Assembly: GCF_037543845.1 (NCBI RefSeq)
Contig: NZ_JBBIFX010000002.1
Span: 310,001-374,000 of the forward strand
Reading direction: 5' to 3'
Origin: Gymnodinialimonas ulvae
GTDB lineage: Bacteria; Pseudomonadota; Alphaproteobacteria; Rhodobacterales; Rhodobacteraceae
DNA: 64,000 bases
Of the stretch, positions 1 through 8,196 are shown one piece after another; position 1 is the stretch's first letter, and each line of letters begins with the position of its first letter. The notes beneath the pieces were generated by a model. The model made no database searches. It was not told where the DNA came from and saw only the letters and a list, made by a program, of their open reading frames with translations. Both the position numbers and the translations under genes were made by a program.

Positions 1-1008
1 GTGCCGGGTGGCGTCGAGGCCGACGGCGGATTGCCCGAGGCGGCGCGGGCCAATCTTCACCTGCGGTGTGCGGTGCGGGTGCTGCTGCGGGTGGCGGAAT
101 TCCGGGCGATGCATCTGGCGCAATTGGACAAGCGGTCGAAGAAGGTGGATTGGCGTTCGATTCTGTGCCCGGAGGTTCCGGTACGGGTCGAGGCGACGTG
201 CCGCCGGTCGAAGATTTACGTCAACAAGGCGGCCGTGCAGCGGGTCGAGGGGGGCGTGACGGCGGCGGGCATTCCGATTGCCAAGGAGGCCGAGATCACG
301 GTGAAGGTGCGCATCGACGACGACCTGTGCACGATTTCGGTGGATACGACCGGTGCGCCGCTGCATCGGCGCGGGCACAAGGAATTTGTCGGCAAGGCGC
401 CGCTGCGCGAGACGATGGCGGCGGCCTTTCTGCGGGAGATGGGCTTTGACGGCACGCAGGCCGTGGTGGATCCGATGTGCGGATCGGGGACGATTGTGCT
501 TGAGGCGGCGGAGATTGCGGCGGGGTTGATCCCGGGGCGCTCCAGGGGGTTCGCCTTTGAGAAAATGGCCGAGGGCGGGAGCCTCCGGCGGAGGTATTTG
601 GAAAGCAAAGAGGGGCCAGCGCGCGCGCAGGGGCCGGCGCGGTTTTTCGGCTTTGACCGCAATGACGGTGCCATTCGTGGCGCGCGCGGAAACGCGGAGC
701 GAGCCGGGGTGGCGGGTCTTGTGGCATTCGAGCGTGCGGCGGTGAGTGATCTGCTGCCGCCGGAGGGCGTTGCGCCGGGGATCGTTTTGGTGAACCCGCC
801 TTATGGGGGACGGATTGGGGATCGGAAGCTGTTGTTTGGGTTGTATGGTGCGCTGGGCGCGGTGTTGTCGGCGCGGTTCGGCGGCTGGTCGGTGGGGATT
901 GTGACGAGTGATGGCGGCTTGGCGAAGGCGACCGGACTGGCGCTGGACGGCGGCGGGCCGGTGGATCATTCGGGGACCAAGGTGCAGTTGTACCGGTGTG
1001 TGTTGTGA
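1..1008 (+). CDS. THUMP-domain class I SAM-dependent RNA methyltransferase (5' partial)
   Basis: This is the 3' part of an RlmL/YpsC-type RNA N2-guanosine methyltransferase, which methylates rRNA or tRNA using S-adenosylmethionine. The first about 110 residues match the end of a THUMP RNA-binding domain. The Rossmann methyltransferase domain follows, with the SAM-binding motif DPMCGSGT (near residue 157) and the catalytic NPPYGGR (near 263). The reading frame is open to base 1, where there is a GTG. Full-length relatives are about 370-390 residues, so the true start probably lies upstream of the window. It ends convergently about 30 bases from the next gene. The family call is firm; the exact target nucleotide is not known. 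Confidence 0.85.
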   Translation: MPGGVEADGGLPEAARANLHLRCAVRVLLRVAEFRAMHLAQLDKRSKKVDWRSILCPEVPVRVEATCRRSKIYVNKAAVQRVEGGVTAAGIPIAKEAEITVKVRIDDDLCTISVDTTGAPLHRRGHKEFVGKAPLRETMAAAFLREMGFDGTQAVVDPMCGSGTIVLEAAEIAAGLIPGRSRGFAFEKMAEGGSLRRRYLESKEGPARAQGPARFFGFDRNDGAIRGARGNAERAGVAGLVAFERAAVSDLLPPEGVAPGIVLVNPPYGGRIGDRKLLFGLYGALGAVLSARFGGWSVGIVTSDGGLAKATGLALDGGGPVDHSGTKVQLYRCVL

Positions 1009-1038
1009 TGGGGGAAGGCCGGTCCCGATCGGCCCGCG

Positions 1039-1698
1039 TCAGAGCTGCAAGCCGAGGAAGATCACCGCGAGCGGTACGGGAGCGACGGCGAGTGCGACAG
1101 TGAGGAGCGTTGTGAGCGGTGAGAAGATGCCGGTGAGGCCAGCCATCATCATGATCCCGCCGCCCCCGCCGATGATCGAATTGCCGGGCGTATTCACCGC
1201 AAGCGCGAGCGCCACGTAGCGATAGCGCAGGCCGAGTTTGCGAATGCCGCCGGGTGCGTCACCCTCGAACAGGGCGAGCCGGTCTTGCGGTGGCAAATCC
1301 GCCGCGCGCGCCACCAGATCGGCGGCCCGCCGCATCCGCACAACCGCCAGCGCCCGGGCCAGCGTTTCGGGCCGCAGGTAGCGCCCGATGGTGAAGGCCA
1401 GCATCATCGCGGCCACGGTGCAGATATAGACCAGCGGCGCGATGATCGGGCCGAACGCGGTGAGCATTGCGATGCCGATCTCGGCGCCGGGCACGAAGGG
1501 GATCGCCAAAAGCAGGATATAGCCAACGGCCACAAACATCACGAAGCGATGCACTTGCTGCTCGTTGTCGGGGCGGATCTGCAGGTCGAGGGCGTCGCGG
1601 ATTTCATGAGCGCCCCAGGTCGCCAGCGCGACCACGCCGATCAGCAGGGCAAGGCGCAGGATAATCCGTGCGAGAGCGCTCGGGGAGCGGGTGGTCAA
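1039..1698 (-). CDS. Integral membrane protein, VTT/DedA-like (unassigned)
   Basis: This 219-residue protein has an N-terminal transmembrane segment (about residues 10-27), a second at about 50-68 ending in FVPGAEIG, and a third at about 80-100. A soluble middle segment follows, and then two or three hydrophobic segments at the C-terminus. The PG-E motif followed by a hydrophobic helix resembles the re-entrant region of VTT (SNARE-associated/DedA/TVP38) membrane proteins, but the match is partial and I would not assign a substrate. A run of five glycines (near residue 177) precedes the penultimate hydrophobic stretch. It starts a few bases downstream of the next minus-strand gene, so the two may be co-transcribed. 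Confidence 0.7.
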   Translation of the reverse strand: MTTRSPSALARIILRLALLIGVVALATWGAHEIRDALDLQIRPDNEQQVHRFVMFVAVGYILLLAIPFVPGAEIGIAMLTAFGPIIAPLVYICTVAAMMLAFTIGRYLRPETLARALAVVRMRRAADLVARAADLPPQDRLALFEGDAPGGIRKLGLRYRYVALALAVNTPGNSIIGGGGGIMMMAGLTGIFSPLTTLLTVALAVAPVPLAVIFLGLQL

Positions 1699-1705
1699 CG
1701 TCGGT

Positions 1706-2188
1706 TCAGCCCGAGACGGCTGGCGCGTCGGACGGCACGGCGGTGCCGGTGGCCGTTATCTCGATCTGGTTGGTCCAGTACCAGCGCCGCGTGGTCCACG
1801 TGGCGTCGAGGACAATATCGGTGGCGTCGACCCTGCCATGGAACACGACCGTATGGGGCGCGTCGGGGCAGAGGGTCGTGGCGGTGAAGTGAATGACGCC
1901 GTCGATTTCCTTGGTCTGGTACTCGGACCAGCCGAAGTCGCAATAATTCTGGCAATCGACCGACATGAACGTGCCATCGCGAAACACCAGCTCATCCTCC
2001 AGCGCCGCCCCGCTGCCGAGGTCGGTGCCATGGATGTCGAAGGTCATCCCGTCGAGCGCACCGCTGTCGATCCATGCGCCTTCGGGAACCTGCAGGTCCG
2101 GGATATCCTCGTTCATCACGGTCATCGTGGCCGCACCCGTCCCGAAGGTGACGGCGCCAATAGCGAGGACTTGGAGGATCTGAGCCAT
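1706..2188 (-). CDS. Hypothetical exported or membrane-anchored protein
   Basis: I do not recognise this 160-residue protein. Residues 1-25 form a hydrophobic segment (MAQILQVLAIGAVTFGTGAA) compatible with a signal peptide or anchor. The remainder is acidic and looks beta-rich, with three cysteines; two of them, at C-QNY-C (near residues 79-83), could form a disulfide outside the cytoplasm. The tail is rich in aromatic and threonine residues. It ends 7 bases before the VTT-like membrane protein, which suggests a two-gene unit. No motif supports an enzymatic function. Confidence 0.6.
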   Translation of the reverse strand: MAQILQVLAIGAVTFGTGAATMTVMNEDIPDLQVPEGAWIDSGALDGMTFDIHGTDLGSGAALEDELVFRDGTFMSVDCQNYCDFGWSEYQTKEIDGVIHFTATTLCPDAPHTVVFHGRVDATDIVLDATWTTRRWYWTNQIEITATGTAVPSDAPAVSG

Positions 2189-2266
2189 CGGGAACTTTCA
2201 TGAAGGTGGCAGATCGAGCAAGTATGCGGTGGCCGTCGCCTTTAGGCAAGAAATGATGGGCGCGGG

Positions 2267-3379
2267 TTACTGCACCGGGAAGTAATCCTCGCAGGTGCCT
2301 TCGCGGTAGACGTCCGCGGTACAGCAATGCAGGCCACCGCCGAACGCATAGGCATCGCGCAGCTCGACGGGGATGACGTTCATGCCGAGCTTGTCCATCT
2401 GTTCCATCTGGTAGACCTCGGAGGCTTCGACGCAGACGGTTTTGGGATCGAGGACCAGGACGTTCATGCTGAGCCAGGTGGAGGAGTAGCACAACGGCGG
2501 GGGCGCGTTGTGGGCCGGTTGCGCGGCGTCGACGATTTCCCAATCGTTCTTCGCAAAGAGGGCGCGTTGATCTTCCGGCAGGCGGCGCTGCGGGTTGTTG
2601 AGGATCAGACCCGGGCGCAGCGGCGTAAACGTCGCGTCGATGTGGATCGGGTAGGGATCGCCGGGGAAGTTCACGGTATGCACGCGGTGATCGGGGAAGT
2701 GGCGGGCGAGCCATTCGATGCCCTTGAGATTGGTGGTGAAGCCGTGCTGCACCACGAGATCGCGCCCAAAGCGCAGGACATCGGCGGCGTCGAACAGAGG
2801 CTCTTCCTCGGTGGTGACGAAGAACTTCTCAGCCGCCCATTGCAGGCGCTTTTCCACGCCGATTTTGTCCGACAGGTAATCGGGGTGGTAATCGGCATCG
2901 GTCAGGCGCGGCTTCGGCGCGGCCTCGTGCCGGAAATTGGGGTCTTCTTCCCAGTAGCGCTGTAGCAGGGGACGGTAGTTGAGATATTCGAACCAACGGC
3001 AGCGATAGGACATCGTGGCTTCGAGAATCTCGGAGCCGACGGTCAGAAGCACATCGCGGGGCGGCATGCAGCCGAATTGGCTTTGCGTGTGGAAATCCGG
3101 CGTGGTGACGGGTTTGGAATGGTCGATGCTATCGGGACGGTCGACGCGAATGCCGCGCGCCTGCAGTTGGCCTGCGAACGTGTCGAGAAGCTCGTTCGCG
3201 CGGTCGATGGTTTCCTGCGGGCGGCGGCCCCATTGGCCGCGCATGTCGCTGTCTTCGGGGACCTTGGCGTCGAGCGCGGGTTCCTCGGGCGGGATGTGGC
3301 AATCATCGGCGCGGCCCACGATGACGTGGCGCAGAGGATCCCATTCATTCCAGCTGTTGACGATGGTGTTGGTGGACAT
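2267..3379 (-). CDS. Glycine amidinotransferase (AGAT)-like amidinotransferase
   Basis: This 370-residue protein is a member of the amidinotransferase family. These enzymes transfer the amidino group of arginine to an amine acceptor; in the animal enzyme that is glycine, giving guanidinoacetate and ornithine. The catalytic features are visible: an Asp in PLFDAADVLRFGRD, the His in PIHIDATFTPLRPG, and the nucleophilic Cys in GGGLHCCTADV near the C-terminus. The start is placed at the ATG at 3379, preceded by GGAGGG five bases away, which trims 20 residues of upstream open frame. It lies downstream of aqpZ on the same strand, separated by a strong hairpin. The true acceptor (glycine, lysine, hydroxylamine or another amine) cannot be read from sequence. 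Confidence 0.87.
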   Translation of the reverse strand: MSTNTIVNSWNEWDPLRHVIVGRADDCHIPPEEPALDAKVPEDSDMRGQWGRRPQETIDRANELLDTFAGQLQARGIRVDRPDSIDHSKPVTTPDFHTQSQFGCMPPRDVLLTVGSEILEATMSYRCRWFEYLNYRPLLQRYWEEDPNFRHEAAPKPRLTDADYHPDYLSDKIGVEKRLQWAAEKFFVTTEEEPLFDAADVLRFGRDLVVQHGFTTNLKGIEWLARHFPDHRVHTVNFPGDPYPIHIDATFTPLRPGLILNNPQRRLPEDQRALFAKNDWEIVDAAQPAHNAPPPLCYSSTWLSMNVLVLDPKTVCVEASEVYQMEQMDKLGMNVIPVELRDAYAFGGGLHCCTADVYREGTCEDYFPVQ

Positions 3380-3433
3380 CGGACCCCTCCGTTTTGCACG
3401 AGATTGCGCAGGTTTAGGGGGCGTGTTCGGGGT

Positions 3434-3460
3434 CGGCAAGGGGTATCACGCCCCTTGCCG
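3434..3460 (-). terminator. Hairpin behind aqpZ, probable terminator or mRNA-end stem-loop
   Basis: A perfect 10-bp stem (CGGCAAGGGG / CCCCTTGCCG) with a 7-base loop starts 20 bases after the aqpZ stop codon. No T-tract follows on the minus strand, so it may act as a Rho-assisted end or as an RNA-stability element, and read-through to the amidinotransferase remains possible. Confidence 0.55.
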
Positions 3461-3479
3461 TTGGTGTGTCAGCGGGGCT

Positions 3480-4163
3480 TCAGGCCTCGCCGTCGAGCAG
3501 GCCGGTGCGGAACAGGATGCCTGCCGCAACCGCGCCGATGATCGGGGCCACGATGAAGAGCCAAAGCTGCGCCAGAGCGGTGCCGCCTGCAAAAAGCGCG
3601 GGCCCGATGGAGCGCGCGGGGTTTACCGACACGCCGGTCACGTTGATGCCGACGAGGTGGATCACCACAAGCGCCAGACCGATGGCCAGACCGCCCCAAG
3701 CGGCAGGGGCATTGGCACCGGTTGCGCCGAGGATGACGACCATGAAGAGGAAGGTCGCGACGATCTCGAACAGCAGGGCTGCCATCATGTTGTATTCGCC
3801 AAGGTAGCCTTCGCCCCAGCCGTTCTGGCCGAGACCGTTGGTGGCGAGGCTGTAATCGGCCTTGCCCGAGGCGATCATCAGGAGCACGGCGGCGCCCGCG
3901 ATGGCGCCCGCGACCTGCGCGACCATGTAGGGGATCGCGTCGCCGATGGTCATCCGGCCCGCGGCCACTGCACCGAGGGTAACAGCGGGGTTGATGTGGC
4001 AGCCCGAAACCGGGCCGATGCCATAGGCCATACCGATCAGCGCAAGGCCGAAGGCGAAGGAAATGCCCGTCAGGCCGATGTCAGCGCCGGCCAGAACGGC
4101 GGCACCGCAGCCAAACAGGACAAGAGTGAACGTCCCGATGAATTCCGCGAGTGGTTTTTGCAT
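3480..4163 (-). CDS. aqpZ: Aquaporin Z
   Basis: This 227-residue inner-membrane MIP-family channel conducts water. The two NPA half-helix motifs are present: SGCHINPAVTLG (near residue 65) and VNPARSIGPAL (near 181). Six transmembrane helices can be traced. The Arg after the second NPA and the His in the preceding helix (VVIHLVGINVTG) fit the narrow aquaporin filter of AqpZ rather than a glycerol facilitator. The start MQKPLAEFIGTF matches the usual AqpZ N-terminus. It is read toward the amidinotransferase gene, from which it is separated by about 100 bases containing a hairpin. Confidence 0.93.
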   Translation of the reverse strand: MQKPLAEFIGTFTLVLFGCGAAVLAGADIGLTGISFAFGLALIGMAYGIGPVSGCHINPAVTLGAVAAGRMTIGDAIPYMVAQVAGAIAGAAVLLMIASGKADYSLATNGLGQNGWGEGYLGEYNMMAALLFEIVATFLFMVVILGATGANAPAAWGGLAIGLALVVIHLVGINVTGVSVNPARSIGPALFAGGTALAQLWLFIVAPIIGAVAAGILFRTGLLDGEA

Positions 4164-4252
4164 AATAACTGTCCCTAAACAGGTTTTGATATGGGGACGG
4201 TGTATACAGGTGCACGCAGGCCAGAACGGGGAAAAGAAATCGCAAGGTGTCC

Positions 4253-4849
4253 CTAAAGCAGGGCGACACCCGCCGCGCGCATGTCGTCGCGCGCGGCCTC
4301 AAGCGAGCCGCCGAAGTCGATGGCGCGGCTGAGATCGGTGCGGACGGTGACGGCGAAGCCCAGCTTCGTGGCGTCGACGGCGGAATAGTTGACGCAGAAA
4401 TCGGTGGCGAGGCCGAGCATGGTCAGGTCGGTGATGCCGCGCGTGCGCAGGTAGCCTTCAAGGCCGGTGGGGGTGGTTTGGTCGTTTTCGAAGAAGGCGG
4501 AATAGCTGTCGATGGCGGGGTTGTACCCTTTGCGGATGATCAGGTCGGCGCGGTTCGCATCGAGGCCGGGGTGGAACTCCGCGCCGCTTGTGCCCTGGAT
4601 GCAGTGATCGGGCCAGAGCACCTGAGGGCCGTAGGGCATGTCGATCAGGTCCATGTCCTGCTTGCCGGGATGCGACGACGCGAAGGAGGAATGGCCCGCC
4701 GGGTGCCAATCCTGCGTCAGGATCACCGCGTCGAAATCGGCCATCAGCGTGTTGATGCCGGGGATGATTGCGTCGCCTTCGGGCACGGCCAGCGCACCGC
4801 CGGGGCAGAAATCGTTTTGGACGTCGATGACGATGAGGGCTTTGGACAT
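4253..4849 (-). CDS. pncA: Nicotinamidase
   Basis: This 198-residue isochorismatase-fold hydrolase deamidates nicotinamide to nicotinate for NAD salvage; the group also includes pyrazinamidases. Characteristic elements are the N-terminal catalytic Asp in IVIDVQNDFCPGGALAV, the metal-binding segment TQDWHPAGHSSF, and the nucleophilic Cys in GLATDFCVNYSA (near residue 150). Length is normal. It is divergent from trhO, with about 70 bases between the two start codons that must carry both promoters. Confidence 0.92.
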   Translation of the reverse strand: MSKALIVIDVQNDFCPGGALAVPEGDAIIPGINTLMADFDAVILTQDWHPAGHSSFASSHPGKQDMDLIDMPYGPQVLWPDHCIQGTSGAEFHPGLDANRADLIIRKGYNPAIDSYSAFFENDQTTPTGLEGYLRTRGITDLTMLGLATDFCVNYSAVDATKLGFAVTVRTDLSRAIDFGGSLEAARDDMRAAGVALL

Positions 4850-4918
4850 GGGCAGGCTCCGAATGTGTTAACAACCCTATGTCTTGAGAGGGCAGAGACA
4901 AGGGCGTATCTGACGCGC

Positions 4919-5815
4919 ATGTTTACCGTCGCTGCGTTATATCACTTTGCCCGCGTGCCAGACCCCGCCGCCGTGAAGGGGCCGTTGGCAGAGGTTGCGT
5001 GCAAGGCGGGGGTCAAGGGTTCGCTTCTGATCGCGCCGGAGGGGATCAACGGCACGATTGCGGGGTCGCGTACCGGCATTGATGCGGTGTTGGCCCATAT
5101 CCGGGTGTTGCCGGGATTTGCCGGGTTGGAGTGGAAAGAGAGCACCGCGGAGGCGCCGCCGTTCAACAAGCTGAAGGTGCGGCTGAAGAAAGAGATCGTG
5201 ACGATGGGCGCGCCGGGGTTGGACCCCGATACGGTCGGCACGCATGTGGACCCCACCGATTGGAACGCGCTCATCACTGCGCCGGATGTTGCGGTGATCG
5301 ACACGCGCAACGGTTACGAGGTGGCGATCGGGACGTTCGAGGGGGCGGTGGACCCGGAGACCACGAGTTTCCGCGATTTCCCCAAATGGTGGGAGCAGAA
5401 TAGCGCGAGGTTTGGCAACAAGCGGATTGCGATGTTCTGCACGGGCGGCATTCGGTGCGAGAAATCCACGGCGTTTCTGAAGGCGCAGGGGGTGGAGGAT
5501 GTGTTCCACCTCAAGGGCGGCATCCTGAAATACCTCGAAGAGGTGCCGGAAGCGGAGAGCCTGTGGCAGGGGGGCTGTTTCGTATTCGACGAGCGCGTGG
5601 CCGTGGGGCACGGGTTGGCGGAGACCGCGCATTTCCTGTGCCGGGCGTGTCGGCGGGCGTTGAAGCCGGAGCATCGGACGCGGGATGCGTTTGAGGAGGG
5701 CGTTTCGTGCCATCTGTGTTTGCACGAGCATAGCGACGCGGACCGGGCGCGATTTCGGGAACGGCAGCGCCAGATTGATTTGGCGAAGGCGCGGGGCGAG
5801 CGGCATTTAGGGTGA
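4919..5815 (+). CDS. trhO: tRNA uridine(34) hydroxylase / rhodanese-related protein TrhO
   Basis: This 298-residue member of the YceA/TrhO family catalyses oxygen-dependent 5-hydroxylation of uridine 34 in tRNA. An N-terminal acylphosphatase-like segment (MFTVAALYHF, APEGINGT) precedes a rhodanese domain with the active-site loop FCTGGIRCEKS near residue 177. The C-terminal Cys-rich tail contains two C-x2-C pairs (CRACRR and CHLC), probably a metal site. The ATG at 4919 is chosen because the family begins with this motif; the longer open frame upstream runs antisense through pncA. Confidence 0.9.
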   Translation: MFTVAALYHFARVPDPAAVKGPLAEVACKAGVKGSLLIAPEGINGTIAGSRTGIDAVLAHIRVLPGFAGLEWKESTAEAPPFNKLKVRLKKEIVTMGAPGLDPDTVGTHVDPTDWNALITAPDVAVIDTRNGYEVAIGTFEGAVDPETTSFRDFPKWWEQNSARFGNKRIAMFCTGGIRCEKSTAFLKAQGVEDVFHLKGGILKYLEEVPEAESLWQGGCFVFDERVAVGHGLAETAHFLCRACRRALKPEHRTRDAFEEGVSCHLCLHEHSDADRARFRERQRQIDLAKARGERHLG

Positions 5816-5863
5816 GGGCTTGGGAGACGCTCGGCGTGCGCCATCGCCCCTCCCACCCTCCCG

Positions 5864-7018
5864 TCAGGCGCGTCGCATTCCGAGCACAAGGATCGGGATG
5901 GCGAGCGCCGCGACGCCGGAGGCCAGCAGGATCACGGTTCGGAAATCGGCGAGCTGCGCGATGAGGCCCACGGCGGGCGCGGCGAGTAGGCCGCTGAGCA
6001 TCAGAGTGTTCCAGTAGATCGCGGTCGCCTGCGCGGGGCGATCTTGGGCGAAGCTTTGGATGTAGCTGATGCCGAGGCTGGCGAAGAGGCCGTAATAGAG
6101 CCCTTCAAGCGCCGACCCGAATGCCATCTGCGACAGGGTTTCGACGGAGGCCAGCACGAGGATCGCACCAACGGCGAGCACAGTGCAGGCCATCAGCGGC
6201 GCCCGCAGGCCGTAGCGCGCGATCAGGAAAGACGAGCCGAAGATCGCGAACACCTCGACGAAGGTCTTGACGCTGAAGGCCGCGCCGGGGGCGAAATCCG
6301 GTAAGCCGACCTCTTGTACGAAGAACAAGGGCAGGGCCGAGAAGGTCAGGCCATGGGCGATGGACAGGCAGAAGATGAAAGCAGCGGCAAGCCAGAGCGC
6401 GCCGGGGGCCGAGGTCAGGTCGGCCGGTGGTTTGGGCGGCGCAGGCGCGGTGATGTCGCGCGGCAGACCGATGCGCCAGACGAGCCCCCAAAGCACGGCC
6501 AACGCGCAGGCGAATTGAAAGACGATCTGTGGGCCGTAAGCGCCGGACAGGGAAAAGCTGACGGCGGGGCCGATCATCCACGCGGTCGAGGTTGTGGCAC
6601 GCATCCAGGCGTTGAAGGTCGGGCGCGCGATGCCCACGCGTTCTGCCATATGCCCACCGGTGGCGAACATCGCGGAGATCGACGTCGCACTGAGGCCAAA
6701 GCCCAGAACACCGACGCTCAGCATGACCGGCAAGCTCGGCGACAGCGCCATGGAACCGCTGGCCAGTACAAAGCCCGCCAAAGCGATGCCGAGGATCGGA
6801 AAGACGCGGGCCCCGTTGTCGATGCGGCGGGCGAAGAGGCGGTTGAGAAAGACGGTCAGGGCGACGGCGAGGCTGGCGTAAACGCTGAGCATCCAGGGCG
6901 GTTGACCGAGGCCGTCGACCATGAAGAACGGCATGAAGGGCACGATTGCGGAATTGCCGAGTGTGCTGGTGAAGAGCAGCAGAAGGAACGGGGTCAGGCT
7001 GCGGGCGGCGGGGGTCAT
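5864..7018 (-). CDS. MFS transporter
   Basis: This 384-residue major facilitator superfamily permease has about 12 hydrophobic segments. The N-terminus (LTPFLLLLFTSTLGNSAIVPFMPFF) is typical of drug/sugar efflux or nucleoside-type MFS proteins. A conserved basic loop sits between helices 2 and 3 (LNRLFARRIDNGARVF). The substrate cannot be assigned. The start is the ATG at 7018; the open frame continues 51 codons further upstream, but that stretch has no membrane segment and runs through a terminator. It lies downstream of the curli-like locus and is convergent with trhO. Confidence 0.85.
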   Translation of the reverse strand: MTPAARSLTPFLLLLFTSTLGNSAIVPFMPFFMVDGLGQPPWMLSVYASLAVALTVFLNRLFARRIDNGARVFPILGIALAGFVLASGSMALSPSLPVMLSVGVLGFGLSATSISAMFATGGHMAERVGIARPTFNAWMRATTSTAWMIGPAVSFSLSGAYGPQIVFQFACALAVLWGLVWRIGLPRDITAPAPPKPPADLTSAPGALWLAAAFIFCLSIAHGLTFSALPLFFVQEVGLPDFAPGAAFSVKTFVEVFAIFGSSFLIARYGLRAPLMACTVLAVGAILVLASVETLSQMAFGSALEGLYYGLFASLGISYIQSFAQDRPAQATAIYWNTLMLSGLLAAPAVGLIAQLADFRTVILLASGVAALAIPILVLGMRRA

Positions 7019-7052
7019 GCGCCCTGCATGGGGGGTGCGCGGGACCGGCGCA

Positions 7053-7083
7053 AGAAAAAGCCCCCGACCGCGAAGGCCGGGGG
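7053..7083 (-). terminator. Rho-independent terminator of the curli-like operon
   Basis: Read on the minus strand, a 9-bp GC stem (CCCCCGGCC / GGTCGGGGG, one G-T pair) with a 5-base loop is followed by CTTTTTCTT. It lies about 170 bases after the last curlin gene and about 35 bases before the MFS start codon. Confidence 0.8.
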
Positions 7084-7152
7084 AGGTAGGACACGTCTGA
7101 GGGACAGGGGTTTGCGCGTGGGAGTGGAAAGGAGTGGCGCGAAGGTTTCGAT

Positions 7153-7203
7153 CCGGACGCCCGATCCACAAGGGGAAACGGGGTAGGGTGATCGGGCGTC
7201 CGG
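7153..7203. repeat. Perfect 14-bp inverted repeat with 23-base spacer
   Basis: The arms CCGGACGCCCGATC (7153-7166) and GATCGGGCGTCCGG (7190-7203) are exact reverse complements. They lie between the last curlin gene and its T-tract terminator. The transcript would form a long-loop hairpin; alternatively this is a protein-binding site. Confidence 0.7.
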
Positions 7204-7208
7204 GGATC

Positions 7209-7237
7209 CGGCCCGCGGGGAATATCCCGTGGGGCCG
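7209..7237 (-). repeat. Hairpin just after the curlin stop codon
   Basis: The outer arms CGGCCC/GGGCCG and inner arms CGGG/CCCG around GAATAT form a compact stem-loop that starts 18 bases after the minus-strand stop at 7255. No T-tract follows, so a role in RNA protection or processing is as likely as termination. Confidence 0.5.
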
Positions 7238-7254
7238 AATGGGGGGGGCTTGGA

Positions 7255-7626
7255 TCAGTCCAGACCGATCTGGATGACGAGGTCGCCTTGGTTGCCGGTC
7301 TGGTTCAGGTGCCCGTTGGCGCCGTTGCCGAGCTGGATCAGGGCGCCGGCGTTGCCGCCACCGTTCTGGGCCAGCGAGCCGCTGTGGCCATTGCCGTCCT
7401 GATGGATCAGGCCGACCGACCCGCCGTTTGCAACATTGCCGAGCACCTCGGCTGCGTCACCGCCATTGGCGATCTGGTAGGCCACGACGCCGAGGGTCAG
7501 AAGATCGCGTTCCTGCTGGTTCTGGGCGGAGAAGCCGAAGCTGATCTGGCCTTGGGCGCTAGCGGGAACGGTCGTGGCGGCAGTGGCGGCGACGAGGGCG
7601 GCGGCGATAATGGTTTTCGTAAACAT
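7255..7626 (-). CDS. Curlin-repeat amyloid subunit (CsgA/CsgB-like)
   Basis: This 123-residue secreted protein has a clear signal peptide (cleavage near ASAQ-GQ, residue 25). The C-terminal half carries four Gln/Asn/Gly-rich curlin repeats (for example IHQDGNGHSGSLAQNGGG and LIQLGNGANGHLNQTGN), the strand-loop-strand units that stack into functional amyloid. The region from about residue 35 to 65 lacks the pattern and may be a surface or nucleation segment, making this the more CsgB-like of the two curlins here. It is the last gene of the three-gene unit, 63 bases after csgH, and is followed by several hairpins. Confidence 0.78.
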   Translation of the reverse strand: MFTKTIIAAALVAATAATTVPASAQGQISFGFSAQNQQERDLLTLGVVAYQIANGGDAAEVLGNVANGGSVGLIHQDGNGHSGSLAQNGGGNAGALIQLGNGANGHLNQTGNQGDLVIQIGLD

Positions 7627-7689
7627 GGCAGTGTTTCCTTTGAAAAAATGTCTGATCTGAAAAGAGACGATTGGGTAAATGGGTTGCGG

Positions 7690-8100
7690 TTAAAGGTCGG
7701 CGGGGCAGCGGTAATCGCGCCCGTCGATGGTAAGGGTCAGGTTCGCATCAAGGCTGGACGCGGAGCCGGAGGTCATCATGCGGCCCAGGGTGAGTGTTTC
7801 ACCGGCACGGGCCGAAAACGGGCCGCCCTGGTTGAGGCGCGTGCCGGGGCCTTCCACGCGCAGGGTGTAGGTGCCCGAGACGGCTTCGGTGACCTGAACG
7901 ATCGGCACGAGGGTGAGCATGTTGCCCGAGGCCTCGGCGGTGATCACGCAGGCGACCGGTGCGGCGGTCTGTGCATGGGCGGCGTGGCCCAGATCGTCGG
8001 GTTCTGCCGAGATCGCGGTGCAGCCCAGGGCAACCGAGGTGATCGCGGCGAGGCCAAGGGAGGTCCGGAGTGCCGTGCGGGAGTTCAAAAACGTGGTCAT
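7690..8100 (-). CDS. csgH: Curli assembly chaperone CsgH-like protein
   Basis: This 136-residue exported protein has a signal peptide region (residues 1-30, with a Cys in ALGCTAIS) followed by a CsgH-type beta-sandwich. The visible hallmarks are ACVITAEASGNMLTLVPIV at the start of the domain, GTYTLRVEGPGTRLNQGGPFSA in the middle, the LGR segment and a final Cys in DYRCPADL that can pair with the first domain Cys. CsgH proteins of Alphaproteobacteria bind curlin subunits in the periplasm and prevent premature amyloid formation. Its position between two curlin genes supports the call. The family is short and divergent, so the assignment rests partly on context. Confidence 0.75.
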   Translation of the reverse strand: MTTFLNSRTALRTSLGLAAITSVALGCTAISAEPDDLGHAAHAQTAAPVACVITAEASGNMLTLVPIVQVTEAVSGTYTLRVEGPGTRLNQGGPFSARAGETLTLGRMMTSGSASSLDANLTLTIDGRDYRCPADL

Positions 8101-8196
8101 CGGCCTGTCCTTTCGGGAAAATGTGTTGGTCTTGGAAAAGGTCCGGGGGCGGGGCGGAAGGGGAGGAGGGGGCCCGCCCCCGGTGGTGTGCGGGGC

